Below, in pieces: positions 19,310 through 27,273 of a DNA stretch of 64,000 nucleotides. Source of the stretch: Pusillimonas caeni (GTDB lineage: Bacteria; Pseudomonadota; Gammaproteobacteria; Burkholderiales; Burkholderiaceae_B); the NCBI RefSeq assembly GCF_003545815.1, contig NZ_PDUW01000003.1, forward strand, positions 372,001-436,000. The letters are read 5' to 3'. Position 1 is the first letter of the stretch. Every line of letters starts with the position of its first letter. Both the position numbers and the translations under genes were made by a program. The notes below the pieces were generated by a model. The model had not been told where the DNA came from and made no database searches. It saw only the letters and a program-made list of their open reading frames with translations.

Positions 19310-21343
19310 ATGAACGCGATCAACCACACCGAAGCCCAAGCTATCGACACCGCTACGCCCGAAGCCGCCGCCCCGGCGCAAAACCTGATTCTCGTACCGC
19401 TGTCGCAGCTTCGCGTTTCAAAGCGCAACGTGCGCAAGTCCAAGACCGCAGGCCAGTCGATTGATGCGCTGGCGGAAAGCATCGCCCGCGTGGGGCTGCT
19501 GCAAAACCTCACCGTCATCGCCGCCGTCAATGGCGAGCATTACGAGGTCGTGGCCGGTGGCCGCAGGCTGGCGGCGCTCAAGCTGCTGGCGAAAAAGCGC
19601 CGCATCGCCAAGGATTGGGAGGTTCCATGCCTGCTGGTGCCGGACGCCAGCGCCCGCACCGTGAGCCTGACCGAAAACGTGCAGCGTGAGGCCATGCACC
19701 CGGCAGACCAGTTTGAAGCGTTTGCGGCACTGGTCAAGGAAGGCCGACCCATTGAAGACATTGCGGCGGATTTCAGCGTCACCCCGCTGGTGGTGCAGCG
19801 CCGCTTGAAACTGGCGAACGTCTCGCCGCGCCTGCTGGCCGATTACCGCGCCGATGCCGTGAACCTTGATCAGTTGATGGCCCTTGCCATCACAGACGAT
19901 CATGCGGCACAAGACGCCGCGTTTTATGACGCGCCCGAATGGCAGCGCAGCCCCCATGCCTTGCGTGATCGGTTGACCGAGCGAGAAATTGACGCAGGCC
20001 ATGCGCTGGTGCGCTTCGTCGGACTGGACGCCTACGAAGCCGCAGGCGGCGGCATTCGTCGTGATTTGTTCGCGCAGGACGATAGTGGCGTGTATGTCAC
20101 CGACGCGGCACTGTTGGAAACGCTGGTGCGCCAAAAGCTGGACGACCACGCGGCCACAGTGAAGGCGGAGGGGTGGGCTTGGGTGGATGCCACGCCCTTT
20201 GCCACCTATGCCGACCTGCAAGCCTTCCAGCGAGCCCCACGTGAGCGGCGCAATCCCACCAAGCGGGAGGCCGAGCGCATGGAGCGGTTGGAAACCAAGA
20301 TGCAGGCCACTGGTGCAGCGATTGATGCGGCATTGAGCGATGATGACGAGGAAAAAGCCGATGCCTTGCAGGAGCAGGGCGACAGCTTGGGCGAACAATT
20401 GCAGGCGCTGGAAGATCGCTTGCTGGATTACGCCCCGAACGTGAAAGCCGCCGCAGGGGCCATTGTTACCCTTGATCGGCAAGGGGAAATTGTGGTGTAT
20501 CGCGGTCTGATGCGTGAAGCCGAAGCGAAGGCGCTGCGCACTTTGGAGCGGCTGCGCCAAGGCTTCGGCGGTGAGGATGACGTTAACGGCGAAGGCGAGG
20601 ATGACGAACAGCCCAAGGCCGCTTCCATGACCGACCGGCTGGCGCAGCGCTTGAGCGCCCACCGCACCGCTGCGCTGCAAATCGAACTGGCCCGGAATCC
20701 ACAAGCTGCCCTGGCCGCTGTGGTGCATGGCATGGTGCAGACGGTTTTGCAGCGTGATCGCTATCATCGCGACGGCTTGCCACTGGAAATACGCTTGACC
20801 GTGCAAGACCGGCTGGAAAGCATGGCCCCGGACTGGCCGGAATCTCCCGCCGCCGTGGCGCTGGCAGAATTGCAAAAGGTCTTGAGCGAAGGCTTGCCGC
20901 AGGACAGCGCCGACCTGTTCACCGTCTTGCTGGCAACGCCGCAAGATGCACTGGTGCGGCTGCTGGCAGTATGCGCGGCGGCAACGGTGGACATCATCAC
21001 CCCCCGCGCTACCGCACAGCAACCGGGTGCGGAGCTCGCGCAGGCCGTGGGGCTGGACATGGCGGCATGGTGGCAGCCGACCGCCGAAGGCTACTTCAAG
21101 CACATTTCCAAGGCCGTGATTCTGGATGCCGTGGGCGAGTTCGCGCCTGATCAGGTGTCGCGGCTGGCGAAGCTGAAAAAGGCCGATATTGCCAGCGAAG
21201 CCGAACGGCTGGTGGCCGGTATGGGATGGATGCCCGCCATCTTCCGGGTGGCAGCCTCGCAGGACATGGCGGCAGACGAAGATGGTGAAACCGTCGAGGA
21301 TGCCGATACGCTGAATGATGCGGTGAATGCCGTCGCCGCATAA
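19310..21343 (+). CDS. parB: ParB/RepB/Spo0J-family partition protein
   Basis: 677 aa, start ATG at 19310 with AAGGAG upstream. The N-terminal ParB/Srx domain reads LILVPLSQLRVSKRNVRK, then GLLQNLTV, VVAGGRRLAALKLLAKK and SLTENVQREAMHPADQFEAF, followed by the HTH (DIAADFSVTPLVVQRRLKLANVSP). The very long C-terminal half (residues about 250-677), with coiled-coil acidic stretches, is typical of ICE and large-plasmid ParB-like proteins. ParB proteins load on centromere-like sites and use CTP; here it probably stabilises the excised circle or acts in regulation. It is separated from parA by about 6 kb. A strong hairpin follows. Confidence 0.88.
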   Translation: MNAINHTEAQAIDTATPEAAAPAQNLILVPLSQLRVSKRNVRKSKTAGQSIDALAESIARVGLLQNLTVIAAVNGEHYEVVAGGRRLAALKLLAKKRRIAKDWEVPCLLVPDASARTVSLTENVQREAMHPADQFEAFAALVKEGRPIEDIAADFSVTPLVVQRRLKLANVSPRLLADYRADAVNLDQLMALAITDDHAAQDAAFYDAPEWQRSPHALRDRLTEREIDAGHALVRFVGLDAYEAAGGGIRRDLFAQDDSGVYVTDAALLETLVRQKLDDHAATVKAEGWAWVDATPFATYADLQAFQRAPRERRNPTKREAERMERLETKMQATGAAIDAALSDDDEEKADALQEQGDSLGEQLQALEDRLLDYAPNVKAAAGAIVTLDRQGEIVVYRGLMREAEAKALRTLERLRQGFGGEDDVNGEGEDDEQPKAASMTDRLAQRLSAHRTAALQIELARNPQAALAAVVHGMVQTVLQRDRYHRDGLPLEIRLTVQDRLESMAPDWPESPAAVALAELQKVLSEGLPQDSADLFTVLLATPQDALVRLLAVCAAATVDIITPRATAQQPGAELAQAVGLDMAAWWQPTAEGYFKHISKAVILDAVGEFAPDQVSRLAKLKKADIASEAERLVAGMGWMPAIFRVAASQDMAADEDGETVEDADTLNDAVNAVAA

Positions 21344-21356
21344 CCCTGACGAGCAA

Positions 21357-21386
21357 CCAGCGCCCCGGTTTCAGCCGGGGCGCTGG
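21357..21386 (+). terminator. Hairpin after parB
   Basis: Perfect 12-bp arms CCAGCGCCCCGG / CCGGGGCGCTGG with a 6-nt loop, 14 bp after the parB stop. No clear T-run follows, so termination may be weak, but its position fits transcript end or 3' protection. Confidence 0.7.
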
Positions 21387-21407
21387 CGGTTCATGGGTTT
21401 ATTTCGC

Positions 21408-21442
21408 ACCGTCCACAATGTCTCCCCGTCATTGTGGACGGT
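21408..21442. repeat. 13-bp perfect inverted repeat downstream of parB
   Basis: ACCGTCCACAATG and its exact reverse complement CATTGTGGACGGT are separated by 9 nt. It lies only 65 bp after parB and is not followed by a U-tract. It could be an operator, a ParB-binding (centromere) site or a second hairpin. Confidence 0.75.
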
Positions 21443-22061
21443 GGGCAAAATCCGGACGCGGCATCGCCGCGCCCGGTGATAACAGCCAAAGCGAAAAGCC
21501 AAATCAGCCGTTCGCCGCCCACCGGGCCAGCGGCGACCGGAGCCTATGACACAAGCGCGCCTGGGGGCGGGCGGCCATCGCTGCGCTGGACAAATAGCAG
21601 CCCATCCAGGCGCAAGGCACGGAATGACAAGGGCTGTCATAAAGTCTTCATCTCTTATGCACAGGCTTGCTCACAGAATCTGTGGATAAATCCGTGCGTG
21701 TCGGCGCACGCGCCGCCGGGCTGTCGGGCAGCGCCACATGCCGGCTTTGCCGTCACGGCCATTCGGCTTCCATCCCTCACGCCTTCGCGTCGGGGGGCGC
21801 TGCGCACTGCGCGTGCACGTTGCGCGACCCGCAACGATTAAAGTCTGGCTGCGTTGCACGCAGAGGATTCCAACGCAAAACCCAGTGACACGGTGGGGGC
21901 TGTTTTACTCCCGGTCATTGTGTCATGTCGTTCTTATTTTCAAGGGCGGCGCGTCGCCGTGGGCGCCGCTTGCGGCCGCTGGCCGTCTTTGACCCTTGAA
22001 ACCTGCGCTGCGCCATGCCTTCGGGTTCCGGGCAATCCCGCCCTGAACACTGGAGAGCATC
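21443..22061. other. Long non-coding leader before radC
   Basis: About 620 bp of GC-rich sequence with no supported gene. Short open frames on both strands lack family resemblance and are rich in Arg, Ala and Pro as expected for shadows. Promoter and long leader for radC are the likely content. Confidence 0.5.
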
Positions 22062-22589
22062 ATGAACAACACCATCGCCGCACTGAGCTATGACAACATG
22101 GACGAGACATACGCTCTGTATGTACGCAGTCCCAGCGGCCGCTACAAGCTGGCCAGCGACGAGCAGATTCTGGCGGCGGGCCGCACGGCTGCGGAAAGCC
22201 TGGTTTCCCAATCGTCGCCGGTCGATCAGCCGACCAAGGTGAAGCAGTTTTTTCAGGCCAAGCTGGCCGGGCTGGGACACGAATGCGCCGCCTTCCTGTA
22301 TCTAGACTCACGTTTCAAGCCGATTCGCTATATCGAGCAGGGGTCGGGCACGTTGAGTCAGGCCAGCGTCTATCCCCGCGAGATCGTTAAGACGGCGCTG
22401 CGTCTGAACGCAGCCGCGCTCATCATGGCGCATAACCATCCGTCGGGTTCAACCGAGCCAAGCATGGCGGATCTGAACCTGACCAAACATCTGAAAAACG
22501 CGCTGGCGATGGTAGACGTACGGCTTCTCGATCATGTCCTCGTGACGGCGGCAAGCACAACCTCACTGGCAGAGCGGGGGCAACTGTAA
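22062..22589 (+). CDS. radC: RadC-like JAB-domain protein
   Basis: 175 aa. The MPN/JAB metal site is intact: MAHNHPSGSTEPSMAD (His-x-His...Asp, about residues 122-136), with the upstream acidic residue in the YIEQGSGTL segment. RadC-like proteins of mobile elements are predicted metalloproteases or DNA-processing factors; the historical link to radiation repair is not supported for the family. It stands alone between long leaders, as is usual in Tn4371-type ICEs. Start ATG follows GGAGAG. A perfect hairpin follows the gene. Confidence 0.88.
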   Translation: MNNTIAALSYDNMDETYALYVRSPSGRYKLASDEQILAAGRTAAESLVSQSSPVDQPTKVKQFFQAKLAGLGHECAAFLYLDSRFKPIRYIEQGSGTLSQASVYPREIVKTALRLNAAALIMAHNHPSGSTEPSMADLNLTKHLKNALAMVDVRLLDHVLVTAASTTSLAERGQL

Positions 22590-22595
22590 AGCTCC

Positions 22596-22634
22596 GACAA
22601 CAGCACAGGGCGCGTTATACCCTGTGCTGTTGTC
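22596..22634 (+). terminator. 15-bp hairpin after radC
   Basis: GACAACAGCACAGGG and its perfect reverse complement flank a 9-nt loop, starting 7 bp after the radC stop. It lacks a T-run but is otherwise placed as a terminator. Confidence 0.65.
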
Positions 22635-23228
22635 AGATAGGCAGCCTCAAGTGCTTTCGGTTTTTATATGGCGCCCCGCCAAACGGCGGCGCGGGTCACG
22701 CTACGCCTGGGCTTGCTGGCGCAGGTTGCACGCAAGCGTGCCGTCCTCGATGCTGGCGGTTGTTTGTCTGGACATCAGGAGGGGCGGTTCACCGACACGC
22801 TGCCCGGTCTGGCTTATGGAGCTTCCACACCGCGTTTTCGACGACAGCGCCGCCACTTGCGGCGGGTGCGTTTTCACCCCATATTGGGAGCCTGGTTCTT
22901 GCCCGCATCAGGGCGCTTGCCGGTCAAGCCTGTATGCGGAGAAACCGAGTTCGCCACCTCTCTTTGCAGGACGGTCGGCCTGTACGTCCTTGTCTTGTCG
23001 TGAATCCTGGCGGGGGACGGCAAGCCTTCGGGCTTATTGGTCGCAACCGTCCAGCACAAACAATTTCCCCGCCGCCGCGGGCGGCTTCCTCGCGGGACAA
23101 ATTCTTTGTGCTTCCCGGCCCTTCACGTTGTTACGGCCGCTGGCGCGGTGCGGCCCGCCCACCCCCGCCGACCGGATCACAACAAGGACGCACTGGCGCG
23201 ACCTTGAATTCCTGAAAGGAGAATCATC
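22635..23228. other. Non-coding region before the DUF736 gene
   Basis: About 590 bp without a credible gene; open frames crossing it do not resemble any family and have shadow-type composition. It ends in AAGGAGA before the DUF736 start. It may contain a promoter and a structured leader; nothing specific could be recognised. Confidence 0.5.
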
Positions 23229-23543
23229 ATGGCTAACATCGGCACCTTCACCGCAGACAAAGATGGCTACACCGGCACCCTGCGCACCCTGACGCTCAAT
23301 GTCAAGGTCAAGCTGGTTGCCAACGACAAGGGCGAAAACGACAAAGCCCCCGACTTCCGCTTGCAGGCGGCGAGTCATGACATCGGCGCGGCGTGGAAGA
23401 AAACCAGCGAGGCCGGGCGGGAATACCTGTCCGTCACCCTGGACGACCCCACGTTCCCGGCCACGGTCTATGCCCGCCTGATCGAAGGCGAGGACGGCAC
23501 GCATGATCTGCTGTGGTCGCGCAGCAAGCCGCAGGCGGCTTAA
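23229..23543 (+). CDS. DUF736 protein
   Basis: 104 aa, beginning MANIGTFTADKDGYTGTLRT, the diagnostic start of DUF736, and continuing with DFRLQAASHDIGAAWKKTS and SVTLDDPTFPATVYARL. These small single-domain beta proteins are near-constant in ICEs and large proteobacterial plasmids; their function is unknown, although the fold suggests nucleic-acid binding. Strong AAGGAGA ribosome site. Monocistronic, with a terminator hairpin 7 bp after the stop. Confidence 0.9.
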   Translation: MANIGTFTADKDGYTGTLRTLTLNVKVKLVANDKGENDKAPDFRLQAASHDIGAAWKKTSEAGREYLSVTLDDPTFPATVYARLIEGEDGTHDLLWSRSKPQAA

Positions 23544-23550
23544 ACCACCG

Positions 23551-23572
23551 CGCCCCGCCTTTCGGCGGGGCG
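23551..23572 (+). terminator. Hairpin after DUF736
   Basis: CGCCCCGCC, 4-nt loop TTTC, GGCGGGGCG. It begins 7 bp after the DUF736 stop and lies between it and the convergent XRE gene. Confidence 0.75.
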
Positions 23573-23616
23573 CCTGTTCACCTAACAGCCCATGGCGGCA
23601 CAGCCGCCCCAGACCT

Positions 23617-23913
23617 TTATTCTGAGACCTTGCCTTGGGCAAGCTGGGCTTCTGTCCGGGTCATGAGCACGGCCGTGCTGCATTCCAGCGCGCCGGCGAT
23701 CTTGAAGATAATCGCCAGGGTGGGCGTGTGTTCGCCGCGCTCGATCTTGCCCAGATGGGAGCGTTCAACATTGGCGAGGTTCGCCAGCATTTCCTGGGCG
23801 ATGCCGCGTTCCGTGCGCAGCGCACGCACCGCTGTACCGAAGGCGTGCGCCAGTTCGGCATCATAGGTAGTGGCGCCGGGTGGCCGGCCGCGCTGGATGG
23901 GACGCTTTTGCAT
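23617..23913 (-). CDS. XRE-family transcriptional regulator
   Basis: 98 aa from the ATG at 23913 (MQKRPIQRGRPPGATTYD). HTH: FGTAVRALRTERGIAQEMLANLANVERSHLGKIERGEHTPTL, a standard Cro/C1 type domain. The short basic N-terminal tail RGRPPGAT resembles an AT-hook-like arm. It is divergent from the DUF2958 gene and convergent to DUF736. In related ICEs an XRE repressor in this area restrains excision and transfer; that role here is an inference from position. Confidence 0.85.
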   Translation of the reverse strand: MQKRPIQRGRPPGATTYDAELAHAFGTAVRALRTERGIAQEMLANLANVERSHLGKIERGEHTPTLAIIFKIAGALECSTAVLMTRTEAQLAQGKVSE

Positions 23914-24177
23914 AGACACAAGCGTCGTTTGGCGGCACAATTAAAACCACGTTATCTTTAACTCATTCATCCAGATTTCAGCTTTTTCTTGTGTAATGAC
24001 GCAAACCCGTCAAGGTGGATTCCTTTTAAAGCGCAGATGCGCAAGCGTGCTTTTCAGGGCTTGCGCACAATCGGCATTACGATTGCCCGCTTTTACGGAT
24101 TCGAGACAAACCGCTTTCGGGTCTTCGCACAAATGCACAAAGGCAGATCAGCGGTTTTACGTTTTGGCAGAGCACAC

Positions 24178-24528
24178 GTGAACCTTTCACTCATCACCGA
24201 CGACGAACGCGCACAACTGCTCGCTCACGGGCAGGCCCGCGCTGCGGGCCAGCGTATCGACCCGCCGCCGGTCGTGCGGCTTTTCACGCCGGACGCGCAT
24301 GCGACCTGGCTGCTGACCGCACTCGATCCGGCTGATGGCGACACGGCGTATGGGCTGATCGACCTGGGGATAGGCATGCCGGCGCTGGGCACTGTGCAGC
24401 TTTCCGCCTTGGCCTCCATCGTCGGCCCACGCAAGCAGCCCGTGATGCGCGACCGCTATTTCCAGGCGGTGCGCCCGCTCTCGGAATACGTGCGCCTGGC
24501 GCAAGAAAACGGTTCGATCACGGATTAA
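24178..24528 (+). CDS. DUF2958 protein
   Basis: 116 aa from a GTG at 24178 (NLSLITDDERAQLLAHGQA). The body VVRLFTPDAHATWLLTALDP, GLIDLGIGMPALGTVQLSAL and the end RDRYFQAVRPLSEYVRLA match DUF2958. The frame stays open further upstream but the extra residues do not fit the family. Function unknown. In ICEs it regularly lies near the activator and excision-factor genes, as here. Confidence 0.85.
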   Translation: MNLSLITDDERAQLLAHGQARAAGQRIDPPPVVRLFTPDAHATWLLTALDPADGDTAYGLIDLGIGMPALGTVQLSALASIVGPRKQPVMRDRYFQAVRPLSEYVRLAQENGSITD

Positions 24529-24898
24529 CAGGCAGTCGCAATACGAGCCGCGCAGCCCATCTCATCCAGGCGCATTGTGACTATTTCAGTCATGTTCAAG
24601 ACCGTGACGGTCTGAATCATGAGTCTTGCATGAATACGCGACGGCCCAGACTTAAATAGTCATGATCTTCTGCGCGAAATGCGGCAGGGTCATGGATGCT
24701 GCTTGCTGATTCTTCAGCGGTGCCATCATCGCATTCTGATCACTGGTGCAATGGTTAAGACGCAATCGGACTTGATGTTTTTAGTTTCATTTTATGCGAT
24801 TGGTAGTTAAATCTTAACGTATTGAAACTGGCTTGTGTTTATTGGCTCGTGTTTATTTTCCGATGGTGCTGCCCCGCTGAGTCAAAGGGGGTTGCGTC
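24529..24898. promoter_or_regulatory. Regulatory gap before the DUF2285 activator
   Basis: 370 bp, AT-richer than its surroundings, without a gene. It holds a perfect 15-bp palindrome (AGACCG-TGA-CGGTCT, 24599-24613), a 9-bp inverted repeat TGACTATTT (24578-24586) / AAATAGTCA (24654-24662), and an imperfect tandem GGCTTGTGTTTATT / GGCTCGTGTTTATT (24831-24858) close to the next gene. This concentration of symmetric sites suggests a controlled promoter for the activator of excision. Confidence 0.5.
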
Positions 24899-25705
24899 AT
24901 GGCCGATTCGCTCGCCAAGCACTGGCATCCGGTTGCCGCGTATCTCTACATCCTGCACTTGGATGGCCCGGCGCTGGCCTGGGAATATCTGCGCCGCCAT
25001 CCTGATTACCGGCAAGATTGGCTGCGCCATTCCCAGCAGCCGGAAGCCGCGCAGCCCACGGCGCAGCGCTGGGGCTTGCGCCTGCTGGAAGACCCCGCCC
25101 TGGATGCGCGTGACGCACATCCGATCTGGTTCCCTAATTCTCATGGCGTTCATCTTTACCCGGACGCCGACCCCATGCCGGGTGCCACGCTATTCACGCT
25201 CTGGCGCATCCCCGGTGACAAATCCCTGATTCACGACGGTGTACGCCTGGTGCTGCGGGTGCGTTGGCCGGGTAGCTGCCTGCGGCTGGCGGTGGCCCCT
25301 GGCCTGGCAGACGGCATGGCCTACGTCTATGCCGTGCGCGCCGGCGCCGATCTTCTTGCGCACGCGCAAGCGCTCACGCTGGAAATGAACAATCTGGCTC
25401 TGGTCAACGACGCCGTTCCCATTGCCGTGGTGCGGCCCCGGCCCGCCTTGTCGGCCTTGCAGGAACTGCACACCTTGCAAGCGCTCGACGCGACCCTGGC
25501 GGGTGCGTCCTTGCGCGACATCGCCGAAGGGCTGTTTGGCTCCAAGGCGGTGGCCCGCGACTGGCATGCCGATGGCGCTATGCGCGCTCGCATGCGCCGC
25601 CTGGTTCGGCGAGGCGATGCGCTGATGCGCGGCGGCTACCGCCGCCTGGCACAGTTGCCCGAGCCTGTACAGGGACGATCTTCATCCCCTGCAAAACGTC
25701 CCTGA
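24899..25705 (+). CDS. DUF6499-DUF2285 activator protein (FseA-like)
   Basis: 268 aa. The N-terminal part, GPALAWEYLRRHPDYRQDWL, is the DUF6499 signature. The C-terminal part, LHTLQALDATLAGASLRDIAEGLFG then MRARMRRLVRRGDALMRGGYRRL, is the DUF2285 DNA-binding domain. In ICEMlSymR7A these two domains are encoded by separate genes joined by programmed frameshifting into FseA, the activator of the excision factor rdfS. Here they are one continuous frame, immediately upstream of an RdfS-like gene. The inferred role is activation of excision and transfer genes. Confidence 0.8.
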   Translation: MADSLAKHWHPVAAYLYILHLDGPALAWEYLRRHPDYRQDWLRHSQQPEAAQPTAQRWGLRLLEDPALDARDAHPIWFPNSHGVHLYPDADPMPGATLFTLWRIPGDKSLIHDGVRLVLRVRWPGSCLRLAVAPGLADGMAYVYAVRAGADLLAHAQALTLEMNNLALVNDAVPIAVVRPRPALSALQELHTLQALDATLAGASLRDIAEGLFGSKAVARDWHADGAMRARMRRLVRRGDALMRGGYRRLAQLPEPVQGRSSSPAKRP

Positions 25706-25788
25706 GCAAGTCGCCCGGCTTTGTTGAGACTGTCTCCATCCGGCAGCACTGGCGCCGCCGGCTCTACCGACCGATGGAGGTTCATCTC

Positions 25789-26073
25789 ATGCGACCCGCT
25801 CCCTTACGGCCCGCCGCCGCACCCATTGCCACGCCCGCGCAGCCCCAACGCTACTTGACCAACGACGAAGCCGCCCAGTACCTGCGCCTGTCGCCGCGCA
25901 CGCTGGAAAAGCAGCGCGTGATCGGCGGCGGGCCGACGTTTCGTAAATTCGGCCGGCGCGTCATGTATGCGGTGGCCGATCTGGACGCCTGGGCCGATGC
26001 GCGCAGCTACGAGGCGACATCCGACCCGGAATACGCCGAGCGCCATGAGGGTGATTATCGTGACGGTCGCTGA
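25789..26073 (+). CDS. RdfS/AlpA-like HTH protein (putative recombination directionality factor)
   Basis: 94 aa, start ATG at 25789 with GGAGG seven bases upstream. YLTNDEAAQYLRLSPRTLEKQRVIGGGPTF then FGRRVMYAVADLDAWADA is the MerR-like winged HTH of excisionases and AlpA-type regulators. It lies 84 bp after the DUF2285 activator and directly before repA, the same order as rdfS and its activator in related ICEs. The probable role is excision and/or control of the rep-par-tra genes downstream. Confidence 0.8.
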   Translation: MRPAPLRPAAAPIATPAQPQRYLTNDEAAQYLRLSPRTLEKQRVIGGGPTFRKFGRRVMYAVADLDAWADARSYEATSDPEYAERHEGDYRDGR

Positions 26074-26099
26074 GCGTTCGGGTGCGGGCGGCCATCGCC

Positions 26100-26960
26100 A
26101 TGTCCAGTCCTTCGCAGTCATCACGGCTGCGACCCCCGCCGCAGCGCGAACAACTGGCGTTGTTCCGCGCACTACCGGGCGAGGACATGGCGCCGCGCGA
26201 TGCTCAGGATTTGATGGCCTATCCCTTCTTCTCGTTGGCGAAGTCGCGGCGCGTTGCGCCCATCGACTTTCACAGCGGGAACGTCACCATCCGCGTGGAG
26301 GGTACACAGGAACACGGTATTGCCACGATCTGGGATGCCGACATTCTGATCTGGGCCGCCAGTCAGATCGTGCAAGCCCGCGATGCGGGCATCCGCAGCT
26401 CACGGTTGATGCAGGTGCGTCCCTACGAGATCCTGCGCTTCATTGGGCGCGGTACGTCCTTGCGCGACTACCAGCGCCTGAAAGCCGCCCTCGACCGGCT
26501 GCAATCGACCAGCGTGGCCACATCCATCCGCGAAACCACGGGGCGGCGGCTGCACCGCTTCTCGTGGATCAACGAATGGAAGGAGCTGGCCGATGCCGAT
26601 GGCAAGCCGCTGGGCATCGAACTGATTTTGCCGGACTGGTTCTATGCCGGGGTGATGGATGCGGCCCTGGTGCTGACCATCGACCCGGCATACTTCCGCC
26701 TGACGGGCGGCATCGAACGCTGGCTGTACCGCCTGGTGCGCAAGCACGGCGGCAAGCAGCCGGACGGCTGGCAATTCGACTTCCGGCACCTGTACCGCAA
26801 ATCGGGCAGCGTAGCGCGCTTCTACGACTTTGCCGCCGACTTGCGCGCCTTGGTTGCGCGCCAATCGCTGCCGGGCTACGTCCTGGGCATCGAACTCGTA
26901 CCGGAGGACAAAACCGAACTGCTCACGTTCCGGCCCGTGCCGCCCACGGCACGGGGATAA
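26100..26960 (+). CDS. repA: Replication initiator protein A
   Basis: 286 aa from the ATG at 26100; an in-frame ATG at 26082 is also possible. REQLALFRALPGEDMAPRDAQDLMAYPFFSL, then HGIATIWDADILIWAASQI and RQSLPGYVLGIEL, match the RPA-type initiator family (Pfam RPA) of plasmids and ICEs. It contains winged-helix DNA-binding segments (RPYEILRFIGRGTSLRDYQRL). It is immediately followed by a cluster of iterons and DnaA-like boxes, so the excised circle probably replicates. Weak ribosome site, so translation may be coupled to the HTH gene. Confidence 0.88.
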   Translation: MSSPSQSSRLRPPPQREQLALFRALPGEDMAPRDAQDLMAYPFFSLAKSRRVAPIDFHSGNVTIRVEGTQEHGIATIWDADILIWAASQIVQARDAGIRSSRLMQVRPYEILRFIGRGTSLRDYQRLKAALDRLQSTSVATSIRETTGRRLHRFSWINEWKELADADGKPLGIELILPDWFYAGVMDAALVLTIDPAYFRLTGGIERWLYRLVRKHGGKQPDGWQFDFRHLYRKSGSVARFYDFAADLRALVARQSLPGYVLGIELVPEDKTELLTFRPVPPTARG

Positions 26961-26963
26961 ATC

Positions 26964-27141
26964 TGTGGGTAAGTTGTGAATATCCTGTGGATAGTGTCGT
27001 GCTATCAGGCAACGGAACACTCGTGCTATCAGGCAACACATCCTCGTGCTATCAGGCAACAAAAATGGCCGCAACCCGGCGCCATTGCTGGCTTTGCGCG
27101 CCCCTTAACTTACCTAACTTAACTACTCTAACTTTTAATAG
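26964..27141. other. Candidate replication origin (oriV)
   Basis: Two near-consensus DnaA boxes, TGTGGGTAA (26964-26972) and TGTGGATAG (26986-26994), each 8 of 9 to TTATCCACA on the other strand, precede three 17-bp iterons (26997-27060). An AT-rich tract of TAACTT-like repeats (27103-27141) follows. DnaA sites, iterons and a melting tract next to repA is the standard layout of an iteron origin. Confidence 0.7.
26997..27060 (+). repeat. Three identical 17-bp iterons
   Basis: TCGTGCTATCAGGCAAC occurs at 26997-27013, 27021-27037 and 27044-27060. Start-to-start distances are 24 and 23 bp, close to two helical turns, so the copies face the same side of DNA. They are the likely RepA binding sites. 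Confidence 0.92.
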
Positions 27142-27273
27142 AGAAGCGCCATATCGGTGGGCAGCTTCCAAAAACCAACAATCGGGACGGTCTGAACAGC
27201 AAAATCAGCCGAAGCACCATGCCCGTCTGGCAAGGCAAAAACAGACAGGCATTCCAGGTGGGAGGGCTGCGCC

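Noticed and set aside
19418-21103. 561-codon minus-strand frame opposite parB
   Set aside because: Antisense shadow; parB has clear domains and a ribosome site.
22624-23292. 222-codon frame in the gap before the DUF736 gene
   Set aside because: Runs into the DUF736 gene in another frame; Cys, Ser, Pro and Arg-rich without similarity or ribosome site.
26997-27060. CRISPR array
   Set aside because: Only three 17-bp repeats with 6-7-bp spacers next to repA; this is an iteron pattern.
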